47,775 bases of DNA from an uncultured Lachnospiraceae bacterium (GCA_947382625.1 CANDAG010000028.1:1-47775); one strand, 5' to 3'; shown: positions 30,363 to 40,361, counted from the stretch's first letter. Program-made: numbers and translations. Notes: generated by a model not told the origin, from the sequence alone.

Positions 30363-31943
30363 TTATTTTGCGGCAATCAGAGTTTCTATCACACAGCTGT
30401 GAGGCTTATCTTTGCTTTCCTTGTCATAGCTTATCCCTACCAGCAGTATTTCGCCTGTATAACCTTCCAGCGCTTTCGTATATTGCCTGTCTTTGATCTG
30501 CTCTATGGCCGCTTTTGCCGTCTTATCGTACTTCAATTCCACCACAAGCGCCGGCTTTGTAACAGACGGCAAGGGCAAAAAGACAATATCCGCAAAGCCC
30601 CGTCCGGTGGGCAGTTCTCTGATCAGCCTGTATTCTTTCCTTGCACTGTAATAGGCCAGCCCGATCGCGCAGGCAAGGGAGTTTTCGTCGTTGTAGGCCA
30701 GAATGGATGCTGCCTCCATATGAGCCTGGTCAAGCCCCTCGGCTACCCTTTGCGCATTGCCCGAGAGCGTATCTTCAAGAAGCCTCTCCGATGCTCTCAG
30801 CACCTTCATAATCTCCGGCCAGCCTCCCACGCTCATGGCGTTCTCAAATTCGCCCATAATCTCTTTATTGGGGATGAACGCTTCCTCTGCCTCGGAATCA
30901 TACCCCAGATAGCCTAAGTGGATCAGAAGCGTAAGCACGTCATCCTTGGTTTTAAAATTGCGCATATCGTTCTGGAAGCTGCGGGTATTGACTTTGATGC
31001 GATTTCCACCGAGCAAATGCACGATGTCTGAGCGCAGTCCGTCAAAGTCCATATCCATATAAATCTTCAACGCCTCATAGGTCTCCGTAGAAGTCCAATA
31101 GCTGGAAAACTTATGACGATGCATGGCCTCCACCACAGATCTGGGATTATAAATATGTCTGGTTTTTGTCAGCTCATACCCGTCATACCAGCTCTGTGCT
31201 TTGGCAAAATCCATTTCAAAGCTCACGCACAGCTCTTTTACCTCTTCTTCCGTAAACCCTGTATATTCTTCCATAATGCTCTGATCTGTCATGGAATATT
31301 CTGTAAACATATTTAAGGCAGAATGCAACCCGTACTTTTTGACAGGCAAAATCCCCGTCATATACGCAAGAGCGACATAATCCTGATCCTTCAGAAGATT
31401 CCGGAGGAAATCCAGATACTGCTTCTGGAGAGCCTCTGATTCCTGCCTTTCCCGCATGATGCAATCCCATTCATCCACCAGAAAGACAAACTGTCTCTCT
31501 GTTTCCACATAGATTTTCCGCAATGCAGCGGCAAGCCCTGTCTTGCGCCCCTTCAGAATTTCTCCATATTCCTTTGCAAGCTCCTCCAACACCTCCTGCT
31601 CCAGATACTCTGTCACCTTTCCCGCAGCAGCTTCGATCAGAAACTGTTGCATATTCAAATAAATAACATCATATTGATTCAGATGCTCCCGAAAGCTTTC
31701 TGCCCTTTCTGCCTGCAATCCTTCAAACAGTTCCGCGGAATCACAGCCACGGCTGTAATAGGCCGCAAGCATTTTGAGCGCCATGGACTTGCCGAACCGT
31801 CTCGGTCTGCTGACACATGCAAATTTATCCTTCGTCCCAATCAGTTCATTTATACATGCGATCAATCCCGTCTTATCCACATATATCTTAGAACGGATTG
31901 ATTCCTGAAAACCTTTATTCCCCGGATTTAAATAAAACCCCAT
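30363..31943 (-). CDS. AAA-ATPase with C-terminal PD-(D/E)XK nuclease-like domain (DUF1703 type)
   Basis: A 526-residue protein of a family that occurs in many copies in gut Clostridia and Bacteroides. The N-terminal AAA-like domain has IYVDKTGLI, the P-loop SRPRRFGKS (46-53) and the Walker B VDEWDCI near 156. The C-terminal domain near 450-475 has GRGFADIVFLP and VVELKYDKT, the D...E-x-K nuclease core. GAGGG precedes ATG 31943. The biological role is unknown; a mobile-element or defence role is inferred. A C-terminal remnant of a relative is at 38612-38920. Confidence 0.85.
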   Translation of the reverse strand: MGFYLNPGNKGFQESIRSKIYVDKTGLIACINELIGTKDKFACVSRPRRFGKSMALKMLAAYYSRGCDSAELFEGLQAERAESFREHLNQYDVIYLNMQQFLIEAAAGKVTEYLEQEVLEELAKEYGEILKGRKTGLAAALRKIYVETERQFVFLVDEWDCIMRERQESEALQKQYLDFLRNLLKDQDYVALAYMTGILPVKKYGLHSALNMFTEYSMTDQSIMEEYTGFTEEEVKELCVSFEMDFAKAQSWYDGYELTKTRHIYNPRSVVEAMHRHKFSSYWTSTETYEALKIYMDMDFDGLRSDIVHLLGGNRIKVNTRSFQNDMRNFKTKDDVLTLLIHLGYLGYDSEAEEAFIPNKEIMGEFENAMSVGGWPEIMKVLRASERLLEDTLSGNAQRVAEGLDQAHMEAASILAYNDENSLACAIGLAYYSARKEYRLIRELPTGRGFADIVFLPLPSVTKPALVVELKYDKTAKAAIEQIKDRQYTKALEGYTGEILLVGISYDKESKDKPHSCVIETLIAAK

Positions 31944-31970
31944 AGACCGCCCTCTATCACTTTCTCAAAC

Positions 31971-32834
31971 TCAGATCTCAATCAATTCGTATTCTCTTTC
32001 GCCGCAGCCAAGCTCTGCTGCCGCCTCGATGGTATGCACGCCATTGCGGGATTCGATCCTCTCAATGAGATGATCTCTGCCCGGGTCATCGGATTTGTAC
32101 ACCAGATCAAGGCAGGCCTGATCGATAGCCACCGGATCTAAAGACGCCAGAATGCCGATATCGCCCATACAAGGATCCTCTGCCACCGAACAGCAGTCAC
32201 AGTCAACAGACATATTCTTCATCACATTAATATATACCACATTTCCTTTGAAATAATCGATCACGGAAGAGGCTGCGTCCGCCATGGCCTCCAAAAACGA
32301 ATCGTGGTCTGATGACCAGAAGTCCTCCAGAACTCCTACGCCATGAATATATTTCTTGCCCATTGCGGAAGCCACTCCTATGGACAGCTGCTTCAGCGCC
32401 CCGCCGTATCCGCCCATGGGATGCCCCTTAAAATGGGAAAGAACCAACATGGAATCATAATTTACAATATCCTTCCCCACAAAATTCTTCTTGATCTTCT
32501 TTCCTTCCGGGATCGGCAGCTCCAGATCAGGCCCCTCCCCGTCTAACAGGGCAACAGGAAAGCACTGGCTCCAACCATGCTTTTTGAGTGTTTCCAGATG
32601 CTTCTCGGTGGTATCCCTGCTTCCTTCATAAGCGGTATTACACTCCACCACGGTTCCTCCCACATGCTCTACGATGGGCTTCCAGAATTCAGGCCTTAAG
32701 AAATTCTGGTTTCCTTCCTCCCCGGAATGCACCTTGATCGCTACTCTTCCCTCCAGATTTTTGCCTGCAAGGCGGTACAGCTCTGTCACCTTTTCCGGTG
32801 TGATTTCTTTTGAAAAAAATACCTTTGCTGCCAT
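31971..32834 (-). CDS. DUF362-domain protein
   Basis: A 287-residue protein. RVAIKVHSGEEGNQNFLRPEF, VECNTAYEGSRD and LSHFKGHPMGGYGGALKQLSIG are typical of DUF362. Cysteines (DCDCCSVAEDPC) lie in the last third, but there is no ferredoxin CX2CX2CX3C motif of the usual DUF362 fusions, so iron-sulfur binding is uncertain. Function unknown. AAAGGAG precedes the ATG and a TATAAT promoter is at 32887-32915. Confidence 0.85.
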   Translation of the reverse strand: MAAKVFFSKEITPEKVTELYRLAGKNLEGRVAIKVHSGEEGNQNFLRPEFWKPIVEHVGGTVVECNTAYEGSRDTTEKHLETLKKHGWSQCFPVALLDGEGPDLELPIPEGKKIKKNFVGKDIVNYDSMLVLSHFKGHPMGGYGGALKQLSIGVASAMGKKYIHGVGVLEDFWSSDHDSFLEAMADAASSVIDYFKGNVVYINVMKNMSVDCDCCSVAEDPCMGDIGILASLDPVAIDQACLDLVYKSDDPGRDHLIERIESRNGVHTIEAAAELGCGEREYELIEI

Positions 32835-32886
32835 ATCGCTCTCCTTTCAAATATGATTTTGGGGTTTCTGTCTTCTTATTATCTCA

Positions 32887-32915
32887 ATTATAGTTTACAA
32901 ATATCAAAAATACAA
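32887..32915 (-). promoter_or_regulatory. Promoter of the DUF362 gene
   Basis: Minus strand TTGTAT (32910-32915), 17-base spacer, TATAAT (32887-32892), just after the giant adhesin stop. Confidence 0.7.
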
Positions 32916-32922
32916 CAGCAGC

Positions 32923-35900
32923 CTACTCCTGGCCGGACTCTTTTGCGGAATCCTTTTTCTTACGGAATTTGAAATAGTAAAGGAATCCCAGGCCTGCCAG
33001 AGCCCCGGCTCCTAATAACAGCCATAAGCCCGGGCGGCTTTCATCTCCGGTCCTTGGATTTTTGGTATCCAGGCCGCCTTCTGTCCCTGCCTCCCCGGTC
33101 AAAGGGCTCACAGGCGGATTCGAAGGCTTTACAGTTGAGGCAGTCTTTTTCCGGGAATTTCCCGGGGAATTCCCCATGGGATCCTCTGATGAGGAATCCT
33201 CTTCCTCCCCGCCTTCCTCCCTGTCCTTATCCTCGTCGGTGGGCGGCTTTTCGGTATCCGTTCTGTTCTGATCCGTAACTACCACGATATTCAACAGGCT
33301 GAACAGGTTGGTCAGGTCCGTTTCTCCCAGATCGTCCTTGTTGACATCCACATTCGTCCCCTCGTACTGGCCGCCTGTAAGCGCCGCATAGTTCTGCTGT
33401 ACCCGTGCGCGGATAAAATCCGTGTCTGTGACAAAGAATGGCTTCTTCGTCTTACCTCCGTCCTCATCATGAAGTCCGTAATCTACCTGGGCGTTTTTGC
33501 CGAAGTGAAGGTTCATGCTGCGGACCGTATCCGTCCCCTCTTCCTTCACATCCTGCCAGCCGGTCAGGGAAAAGGTGCCGCTGGGCTGGGTCTGCATAAA
33601 GGCCGTGATATCCTGCAGGGTAACATCCACATCACTGTCCATGGCATACTGACGCATGGCCTGGGTCAGCCGTCCCACTCCGGCCATAACGCTGACTCCG
33701 TCATCTGCAGTGCCTGCATCCGCATAAATGGAGTAAGTGCCCACGATCACAGGGATCACCGTATTGTTCAGAGCGTATCCCTCGGGTGCCTTCGTCTCCT
33801 TCAGATAATATTCTGTGTTGGAGCTGTTGGCCCATATCATCTGCGCCTGTCCCTCACTGTTATTTCCGCCGGGTGAAAAGATCAGCATCCCCTCTGCATC
33901 TGTGACTCCTGAGGCCACCATTGCCGTACAGGCCGCATCGCTGAACAGACCGAACTCTGTCCCCTGCAGGGGCTTTCCCTCCTGATCCACCTTCATTACC
34001 CAAAGCTCCCTCTGCTCATTGGGGATATAGATCAGGGAACGGAAGTCACGGTTAAACTGGCTTACACTCAGCATCTGAAAACCACCCTGAAGAGCGCTGC
34101 GGGCTTCCTCTGCAGTATGGGTGCTGAGATAATTCCGCAAAGAGGCATAGCGTTCCTTTGCCGTGCCGCCGCCGATCCCCATATTCCTCAGGGCCTGTGC
34201 GGAAATGATCCCGTACACCATGTGCATATCACTGTCCTTATCATTATTGAGCTCATAACGGCTTGCCAGCCCCGGCAGGTCATTGAGCATACCGTACAGC
34301 CGTCTGTTCCCACTGTCCCAGTCCAGATGCCACTCGGCAGTGTTTTCTGCCCCGGCCTGGTGGAGCGCTGCCAGCAACACGGCACGCCGCCAGGCATCCT
34401 CACTGTTTCCTTCCACCGGTACAGAATAAAAGCCGCTCAGGTTACTGCCGTAGAGAGCCAGCCAGCTCTGGTCAGACTGCTTTTTCAGACAGGGCACTGC
34501 CACCGCCAGACCGTTTTCCTGATCATTGGGGTCAACATCCCCTCCGGTAGGCTTAAATACACCGTCATTATCAAGCTGTCCATAGCTCAGCTTTCCACCG
34601 CTTGTAACATTGGACATGGAGCATGCGTAGGCTCCCGTAGTCCAGCGGTTGGCCACTGAAAGCATGGAGGTAGTCGTATCATAATGGAGAACAATATCAA
34701 TGGGCTGGGCCCGATAACCGCTCCGGGTAGCCGTCTCCTTTAAAACATAGTACTGATCTCCCCGGTCAGCGAAATTAAAATAGCTTCCATCCGGCGTCAA
34801 AAATACCGCAGATCCGCTTTCATCTGTCCGAAGGTTGACCAGGCTCTTGCTGTAATCCGGCCTCACATAAAATGTTTTGCCCCGCTCCCCATCATCGGTA
34901 TAAAGACAACGGATGCTTCCCCCGCCGCTGTCCTCTGTCCTCTCAGCCGGGTAAAGCTCAAACTCCACATCCGGAAGGGCCTGTCCCTTTTGATCCACCT
35001 TCACGATCCGCTGATAAAGAAGCGGCTGAAGGTTGAACCGCAAAGCGATACTGGAATCGTAATTTCCCCGCTCCAGGTAGAACATTTTCAATGTGTGGGA
35101 GGTGTTGCTGGCGAAGGTGTTGCCTGTCCAGGAGGTAGTGTCTTCTTTTCCAGCGTCCTCGTAGAGCTCCCAGAGCGTGGTATGGGTGTACATCCGATCG
35201 GGATTCGTTGGATCTTTCGGAATTCCCTTACTGTCAAAAGCACGGCCGATATAGACATCGCCGCTATGGAAATCAATGGTGCCGTAAAGCTCACTGTGGA
35301 TGCCGCCGATATCCAACACCAGCACATCGTCAATAAATACCCAGACATCATCGTCTCCCGAAAATTCAAAGGTCATAGGCTTTTTTTCACCGGAACCGTT
35401 ATTGATCTGTCCATTGGCAGGTTGCCGGAATTCTACATCCACCGTCATGCCCAGGTGGTGATTCATGGCGTTGCGGGCACAGTACACACTGCTGCCCAAC
35501 CCGCCGTTACTATTTAAAAGGTTGAATACCTCATAGCCTTTGTTAAAAGGGAAAAAGTTGCCTACACTCTGGGCTGCATCGGTCCGAATCGTGGCCGGTG
35601 CATCGTAAAGGATAAAATGGTTACCGCCCTCCTGACTGAACTCTGCAAAGTTCTCCCTCATGTTATAGTAATAGTAGCCCTCCTCGTCCAGCTGGAACAA
35701 TCCCTTAACGTCTGTATAAGAGGTTTTATATTCGGTGCCACCTGTTGGATCGAAAAGGTATTGCAGGGATTCTTTCTTTCCTGCCCCAATGCCACCCCAG
35801 ATACCAATCAGAGTCTCGCTTAGGTTTTGGATGTTGTCAGAGTCATAATCAATACTGCCTTTACAATCACCAGTAAGTTTATAGTCCTTGATATAAGTAT

Positions 35901-38502
35901 AATCCTGTGAAGGATCTTCCTTCAGAATTTTTCTCGCCATATCCAGATTAAGCTCCGGATAACCGCTTTCGGGCAGGACATTTTTGACGATCCCTTCCAT
36001 TCCGGCATAATTTTTTCCATACCGGCAGTTTTCTCCCGCTCCCTTATTCCAGAGACCGGCATGGATCATTCCATCCCCAAAAAGCAAAAGATGGTTCTGA
36101 TTTATCCCCAGATTCCAGTCATCCACTGTTGAATATCCTGTGTCCGTAGTACTGAGCGCTCCTTCGCCACCTTCTTCATGCTTATGGTTATCGCTCTTAT
36201 CAAGAATATCTCCCTTGGTATCTGCTGAGGGATTCTGCGTCTTCGTCCAATAGTCAAACAGATTGACCGTAACATTTCCCGGGTCAGCGGCGGGAACCGT
36301 ATGATTTTCCAGATTTAGGTTGTTCAGCTTTACCTTCAAGCTGAGGATGGATGGATTATTCTTGGTGTCCTTATTTTCATCAGATGGATTGCCGGAAGCA
36401 TCCCTGTAATCCTCCTGTTTATTGGAGTTTACATAGATGTGATAAGTAAAAACTTCCTTTTTCACTTCCGGGATCTCTGCATAAAGAGTAAATTCCATTC
36501 CATCAGTAAAGTCGGCAGGGAAAGCATCGTCTTTCCATTGAATGCCGACATGTCCCCACTTATATCCTTCCCCCTGAAATTGTACTTTATCTTTTCCACC
36601 CTCACTAAATGCAAACTTATCCTCACTTTGGTTTTCATCAAAAGTAAAACCAACTATCGAGAATACGTTATCCGGATCACTTGCACTAACCCATCCTCTG
36701 ATTTCCATCGGCAAAACCGTATCTTTCAACCAGTGGATGATTTCTCCCCTGCTCCTGCTTTCCATATTTGCCAAAGCGGCAGCTATAGTGGCATCCTCCG
36801 GCAGCTTGGTTTCATCCCTGTCAATAAAGCTCCATTGGTTAAGGTATTTCTCCTTATGATTGTTTTCCTTTAAGGTGACTTTGAGGGCTAGGATGTGAGG
36901 GTTATTCTTGGTGTCCTTATTTTCATCAGATGGATTGCCTGCTGCATCTTTATAGTCCTTTGGGTCATTGGAGTTTACATACATATTATATGTATCACTA
37001 CCCTCTATAACAGTAGGGATTTCTGCATAAAGAGTGAATTCCATTCCATCCTTAAATACCTTCGGGAAATCCTCTTCCCTCCACTGGATACCAATCAAGC
37101 CCCATATTGGATCTTTTACCGATGGATTTTTTGGCCCATCCACTGAAGTTTCGAATTTAGCACCATCTTGGTTTACATTAGTGTTAAACCCAACTTTATT
37201 AAACACTCCATTGGGATCGGATTGTGAAGCCCATCCTCTGATCTGTTCTGGCAGGACAGTATCCTCCAACCATCTGATAATTTCAGACGTACTTTTGCTC
37301 TCCAGCCCCGTGACTGTTGCTGTTATTTCATTTTTTTCCATCTTGGTATTGCTCTTACGGTCAATAAAACTCCACTGATTAAGGAATTTCTTCTTATCCT
37401 CATACACCTCTCCTCCCCCAAGCGCCACCAGCACCTGCAACGCAGGGGCGTCCTCTGTCAGGACATACTCGCCGCTTAAGGAGGCGTTCAATGTATATTG
37501 TCCCTCAAATGCGCTTTCCGGGAATTCGTCAAGCTCCCAGATCAGCTCCACCTCTCCGGTACCTGCTGCCGTCTCGGCCAAGATCGCGGCAGGAAGCAGC
37601 TTTGTCAGGGCTTCCTTTGTGAGAGGGTTGTCCTCGTCTGTACCGGGTACCCCCAGCCCCCAAAGCTCTGTCTCTTCGTTCCAGACCAACAATTCTTCCT
37701 CATCCACCCACTCCCAGTCCGTAACGCAAAACTCACATACATAGCTGCAGGTATTATTTTCCTCTTCCCCCACGTAACCACAGGTATCATCATGCTCATG
37801 GGTACAGGGCGCACCCTCCTCCGGCTCTGTATAGCCACAGGTATCGTCATGCTCGTGGGTACAGGATGTACCTTCCGCAGGCTCCGTATAACCGCAGTCA
37901 TCATCGTGCTCATGGGTACAGGGTGTACCCTCCTCAGGCTCTGTATAGCCGCAGGTATCGTCATGCTCATGGGTGCAGGGAGAGCCTTCCTCTGCCGGAG
38001 TATATGCACAGCCGGACTGATGGACAATATTTCCCTCATCATCGGTCTCATCGCAATCCATATCGCAGGGAATCTCATCTACGGCCTCCTGATAGCCGCA
38101 GCTTCCGTCATGCGTATGAGCACAATCCGTACCGTCTACGGATTCTGTGTAGCCACAGGTATCATCATGCTCATGCGCACAACCGCCGCCTTCCTCAGGC
38201 TCTGTATATCCACAGGTATCGTCATGCTCATGGGTACAGCTGCCGCCCTCCCCAGGCTCTATGTAACCACAGATATCGTCATGCTGGTGTGTACAGCCGC
38301 CGTCCTCCGGAGACACATATCCGCATTCCTCTGTGTGTTCCGGATGATGGATACACAGCTTCTCATCAGAACGCTCCGCTGCATTGGCAAAAATCCCATC
38401 AAAGGACGGGATCAGAAGTGCAATGGTCAGCGCCCATGCCAGAAATTTTGGACGCCAACCTTTTTCCGGGAATTTCAGTAAATACCCTTTCTCCATTTTC
38501 AT
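32923..38502 (-). CDS. Giant sortase-anchored adhesin with Cys/His repeat head, fibro-slime and SpaA-like domains
   Basis: An 1859-residue surface protein. ATG 38502 has AGGAGG 9 bases upstream; the longer frame would read through a neighbouring remnant. Residues 1-42: signal peptide (LAWALTIALLIPSF...ANAAE). About 50-260: repeats of the type CTHEHDDTCGYTEPEEG. About 370-545 and 550-725: two tandem repeats opening FLNQWSFIDR. About 1015-1150: fibro-slime-like domain (FSGDDDVWVFIDDVLVLDIG). About 1160-1275 and 1498-1590: SpaA/CnaB-like domains, the second with a classic E-box YYLKETKAPEGY that supports isopeptide bonds. C-terminus: acidic linker, NPRTG sorting motif near 1816, hydrophobic helix and RKKK tail. 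No sortase gene is in the window. Confidence 0.92.
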   Translation of the reverse strand: MKMEKGYLLKFPEKGWRPKFLAWALTIALLIPSFDGIFANAAERSDEKLCIHHPEHTEECGYVSPEDGGCTHQHDDICGYIEPGEGGSCTHEHDDTCGYTEPEEGGGCAHEHDDTCGYTESVDGTDCAHTHDGSCGYQEAVDEIPCDMDCDETDDEGNIVHQSGCAYTPAEEGSPCTHEHDDTCGYTEPEEGTPCTHEHDDDCGYTEPAEGTSCTHEHDDTCGYTEPEEGAPCTHEHDDTCGYVGEEENNTCSYVCEFCVTDWEWVDEEELLVWNEETELWGLGVPGTDEDNPLTKEALTKLLPAAILAETAAGTGEVELIWELDEFPESAFEGQYTLNASLSGEYVLTEDAPALQVLVALGGGEVYEDKKKFLNQWSFIDRKSNTKMEKNEITATVTGLESKSTSEIIRWLEDTVLPEQIRGWASQSDPNGVFNKVGFNTNVNQDGAKFETSVDGPKNPSVKDPIWGLIGIQWREEDFPKVFKDGMEFTLYAEIPTVIEGSDTYNMYVNSNDPKDYKDAAGNPSDENKDTKNNPHILALKVTLKENNHKEKYLNQWSFIDRDETKLPEDATIAAALANMESRSRGEIIHWLKDTVLPMEIRGWVSASDPDNVFSIVGFTFDENQSEDKFAFSEGGKDKVQFQGEGYKWGHVGIQWKDDAFPADFTDGMEFTLYAEIPEVKKEVFTYHIYVNSNKQEDYRDASGNPSDENKDTKNNPSILSLKVKLNNLNLENHTVPAADPGNVTVNLFDYWTKTQNPSADTKGDILDKSDNHKHEEGGEGALSTTDTGYSTVDDWNLGINQNHLLLFGDGMIHAGLWNKGAGENCRYGKNYAGMEGIVKNVLPESGYPELNLDMARKILKEDPSQDYTYIKDYKLTGDCKGSIDYDSDNIQNLSETLIGIWGGIGAGKKESLQYLFDPTGGTEYKTSYTDVKGLFQLDEEGYYYYNMRENFAEFSQEGGNHFILYDAPATIRTDAAQSVGNFFPFNKGYEVFNLLNSNGGLGSSVYCARNAMNHHLGMTVDVEFRQPANGQINNGSGEKKPMTFEFSGDDDVWVFIDDVLVLDIGGIHSELYGTIDFHSGDVYIGRAFDSKGIPKDPTNPDRMYTHTTLWELYEDAGKEDTTSWTGNTFASNTSHTLKMFYLERGNYDSSIALRFNLQPLLYQRIVKVDQKGQALPDVEFELYPAERTEDSGGGSIRCLYTDDGERGKTFYVRPDYSKSLVNLRTDESGSAVFLTPDGSYFNFADRGDQYYVLKETATRSGYRAQPIDIVLHYDTTTSMLSVANRWTTGAYACSMSNVTSGGKLSYGQLDNDGVFKPTGGDVDPNDQENGLAVAVPCLKKQSDQSWLALYGSNLSGFYSVPVEGNSEDAWRRAVLLAALHQAGAENTAEWHLDWDSGNRRLYGMLNDLPGLASRYELNNDKDSDMHMVYGIISAQALRNMGIGGGTAKERYASLRNYLSTHTAEEARSALQGGFQMLSVSQFNRDFRSLIYIPNEQRELWVMKVDQEGKPLQGTEFGLFSDAACTAMVASGVTDAEGMLIFSPGGNNSEGQAQMIWANSSNTEYYLKETKAPEGYALNNTVIPVIVGTYSIYADAGTADDGVSVMAGVGRLTQAMRQYAMDSDVDVTLQDITAFMQTQPSGTFSLTGWQDVKEEGTDTVRSMNLHFGKNAQVDYGLHDEDGGKTKKPFFVTDTDFIRARVQQNYAALTGGQYEGTNVDVNKDDLGETDLTNLFSLLNIVVVTDQNRTDTEKPPTDEDKDREEGGEEEDSSSEDPMGNSPGNSRKKTASTVKPSNPPVSPLTGEAGTEGGLDTKNPRTGDESRPGLWLLLGAGALAGLGFLYYFKFRKKKDSAKESGQE
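37740..38340 (-). repeat. 57-bp tandem repeats coding for a 19-residue Cys/His unit
   Basis: About nine units with C-to-C spacing of 19 residues, consensus C-T-H-E-H-D-D-T-C-G-Y followed by TEPEEG. One unit is replaced by a 30-residue variant (CDMDCDETDDEGNIVHQSGC). The array ends with CSYVCEFC. The first unit is divergent (CIHHPEHTEECGY). Confidence 0.9.
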
Positions 38503-38611
38503 TGTCAATGACCTCCTGAATGTAAGATTTTCTCCTGTAAGCTTATAAATGTCTGAATCTTCTCGTAATGCTTCCACGCAGCCAGGCTTTAATCTTCCGT
38601 CTGCTTTCCTA

Positions 38612-38920
38612 TCAGGACTCTTTTTCGCAAAAGGCAAATCCATACTTTCGTATCCTGCCTGTGGGGATTCCTTTCGCGGCAAGTGCTGCCTCATACTTCC
38701 GCTCCCTGATTTGCAGGAGCGCCCTCTTAACAGTATCTTCTAATTCCTTTTCATCTGCGCTCTGAATCTTAAATTCAATGATGATGCTGTCATCCTCCAT
38801 AACGCCTTTTGCATTTCTTGCCTCCAACATCTCCCTGTTCCCACCATTCTTTGATGAACCGGGTTTTATCGATATAAAAATATGCGCCCCTTCGTATGGT
38901 TTCAAAATCCTGACATCCAA
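38612..38920 (-). pseudogene. C-terminal remnant of an AAA/PD-(D/E)XK (DUF1703) protein
   Basis: From about codon 27 the frame reads REMLEARNAKG, DSIIIEFKIQ and LEDTVKRALLQIRERKYEAA, then KGIPTGRIRKYGFAF: the end of the nuclease domain including the E-x-K pair and the closing strand. The ATPase and most of the nuclease are missing, and the first 25 codons have no homology I can see. It is wedged between the HipA-like gene (3-base gap) and the giant adhesin, marking an old rearrangement or insertion junction. Confidence 0.65.
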
Positions 38921-38923
38921 TAC

Positions 38924-40144
38924 TTATTGTTCTGGGCATATATGATTTCCTCCCTTGCCTCTTCCCGAAACAGATATCTTGATCTTATTCAGATCCTCTC
39001 CAAGCTGAAATCGTCTGAACAGATCTATTTTTCGCTCGTAGGCTTCCCCGATCAGTGCGATCCTGCTCTCATCCATCTTAGAGTCCAGCGCATATAATCC
39101 CTCAATATATGACCTGGCCGGAAGCTTTGTTATATCAAGACAGCTCCGGTCACTTACCAGCCTGAGCATTTTCAGTTCATCGCCTGCAAAGCTCTCTGTT
39201 TTGATGCTGAGCAAGTCTCTGTCACTCACAGGAACACTGTCCTGGACAAACAGGCATTTACCGCTGTCATAAACAGGCGCCGGGCCAATAAACTGCAGGC
39301 TTTCGGTATCTCTTAATATTCCCACATTTTCCAAATGCCTGTCCCTTCCTGAAAGAACAAAATCAGACAGGATCACATAGTCCATAAAATGCCTGAGCAT
39401 CTCTGTATCCATTCCATGCTTTCCGCAAATATTGATAAAGTGCTCGAAGGTGGAAATATCATTGGGCTTTTTTTCGGATATAACAACGTCATACGCCGGA
39501 ATCAGCTCCTTTTCCTGTGACGTAAACAGCTTTGAATAACAGCCGTAATCATATTCCCGTCCGTTGATCCTGATAAGCCTGTATTCTGTATATGCCTCAA
39601 AGCCCTGAAGCTCATGCAGCTTAGAGGCAATCACTTCGTTTATGCTTTCTGAGGAATACCGATCACGATTTCCTTTGATCATCCCTCTTTCCCCGTCCAG
39701 TATGATCCAGCTTTTTTCAAGACTGCCCTGCAGGGAACCATTAGGAGTATAGTGGGGTATTTTGTCCTTTTCTTCCGCTTCTCCCGTACCTATCAACAAA
39801 TCGCCATGAAATTCATTGTCGAACAGATTAACATCCTTCCATGTAAGGCCGGAATCCAGCGGAGCGATCCAATAGCAATCTGTCAGCGACAACCCCAAAT
39901 TGCGCAAAAGATAATCCTCGGATCCTAGAAGCCCCTTCTTTTCGAGCATATCTTTTATATGCCCCTGACTGACAGGCACAGATCGCCTTTTCCACCACCT
40001 TCTCAGCCAATTATGATCATTTGCATCATGCAGCGGGGCTATCTCCGGATGAACCATATCCTGATAAAATTTATATACGCTCCCATCCTCAAGAAAATCT
40101 GCAAGCGTTACAATTTCATCCTTTCTTTTTAACGTATAAAGCAT
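38924..40144 (-). CDS. HipA-like kinase-fold protein
   Basis: A 406-residue protein. The C-terminal half carries HipA-type kinase signs: FVLSGRDRHLENVGIL near 262-277 (catalytic loop pattern with D and N) and APVYDSGKCLF (metal-binding DSG). A P-loop-like stretch may be ILDGERGMIKGNRDRYSSE. The N-terminal half is not the HipA N1 domain and has no recognised family. ATG 40144 has GGAGG upstream and lies inside the end of the small upstream gene (29-base overlap), so the two are coupled. Phosphorylation of a cellular target as toxin or regulator is inferred. Confidence 0.7.
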   Translation of the reverse strand: MLYTLKRKDEIVTLADFLEDGSVYKFYQDMVHPEIAPLHDANDHNWLRRWWKRRSVPVSQGHIKDMLEKKGLLGSEDYLLRNLGLSLTDCYWIAPLDSGLTWKDVNLFDNEFHGDLLIGTGEAEEKDKIPHYTPNGSLQGSLEKSWIILDGERGMIKGNRDRYSSESINEVIASKLHELQGFEAYTEYRLIRINGREYDYGCYSKLFTSQEKELIPAYDVVISEKKPNDISTFEHFINICGKHGMDTEMLRHFMDYVILSDFVLSGRDRHLENVGILRDTESLQFIGPAPVYDSGKCLFVQDSVPVSDRDLLSIKTESFAGDELKMLRLVSDRSCLDITKLPARSYIEGLYALDSKMDESRIALIGEAYERKIDLFRRFQLGEDLNKIKISVSGRGKGGNHICPEQ

Positions 40145-40361
40145 ATGCTTCCTCCATCTCAAGATCCACCAGACGTTTCTCCAGCTCCCACAGTGCAATG
40201 CTTTCTATAAACAATGCCGCTTCCTTCCCTGTAGGACATAACTCATAGTCATATTTTTGTCTGTTGTACTCAAAACACAGATAAAATTTCTGATCTCTCT
40301 TATGGACGCATCCCTCTATATTATACCGCTCTGACCAGACAACAACATGATCCATCTCCAT
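40116..40361 (-). CDS. Small partner protein of the HipA-like kinase
   Basis: An 81-residue protein (start MEMDHVVVWSERYNIEG) with beta-strand-rich first half (KFYLCFEYNRQKYDYEL) and a helical end (AALFIESIALWELEKRLVDLEMEE). It lacks a helix-turn-helix, so it is not a HipB antitoxin. GGGAG precedes ATG 40361, just inside the predicted transcript; ATG 40355 is an alternative. Being first in a two-gene overlapping unit suggests an antitoxin, substrate or adaptor for the kinase. No family recognised. Confidence 0.65.
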   Translation of the reverse strand: MEMDHVVVWSERYNIEGCVHKRDQKFYLCFEYNRQKYDYELCPTGKEAALFIESIALWELEKRLVDLEMEEAYALYVKKKG

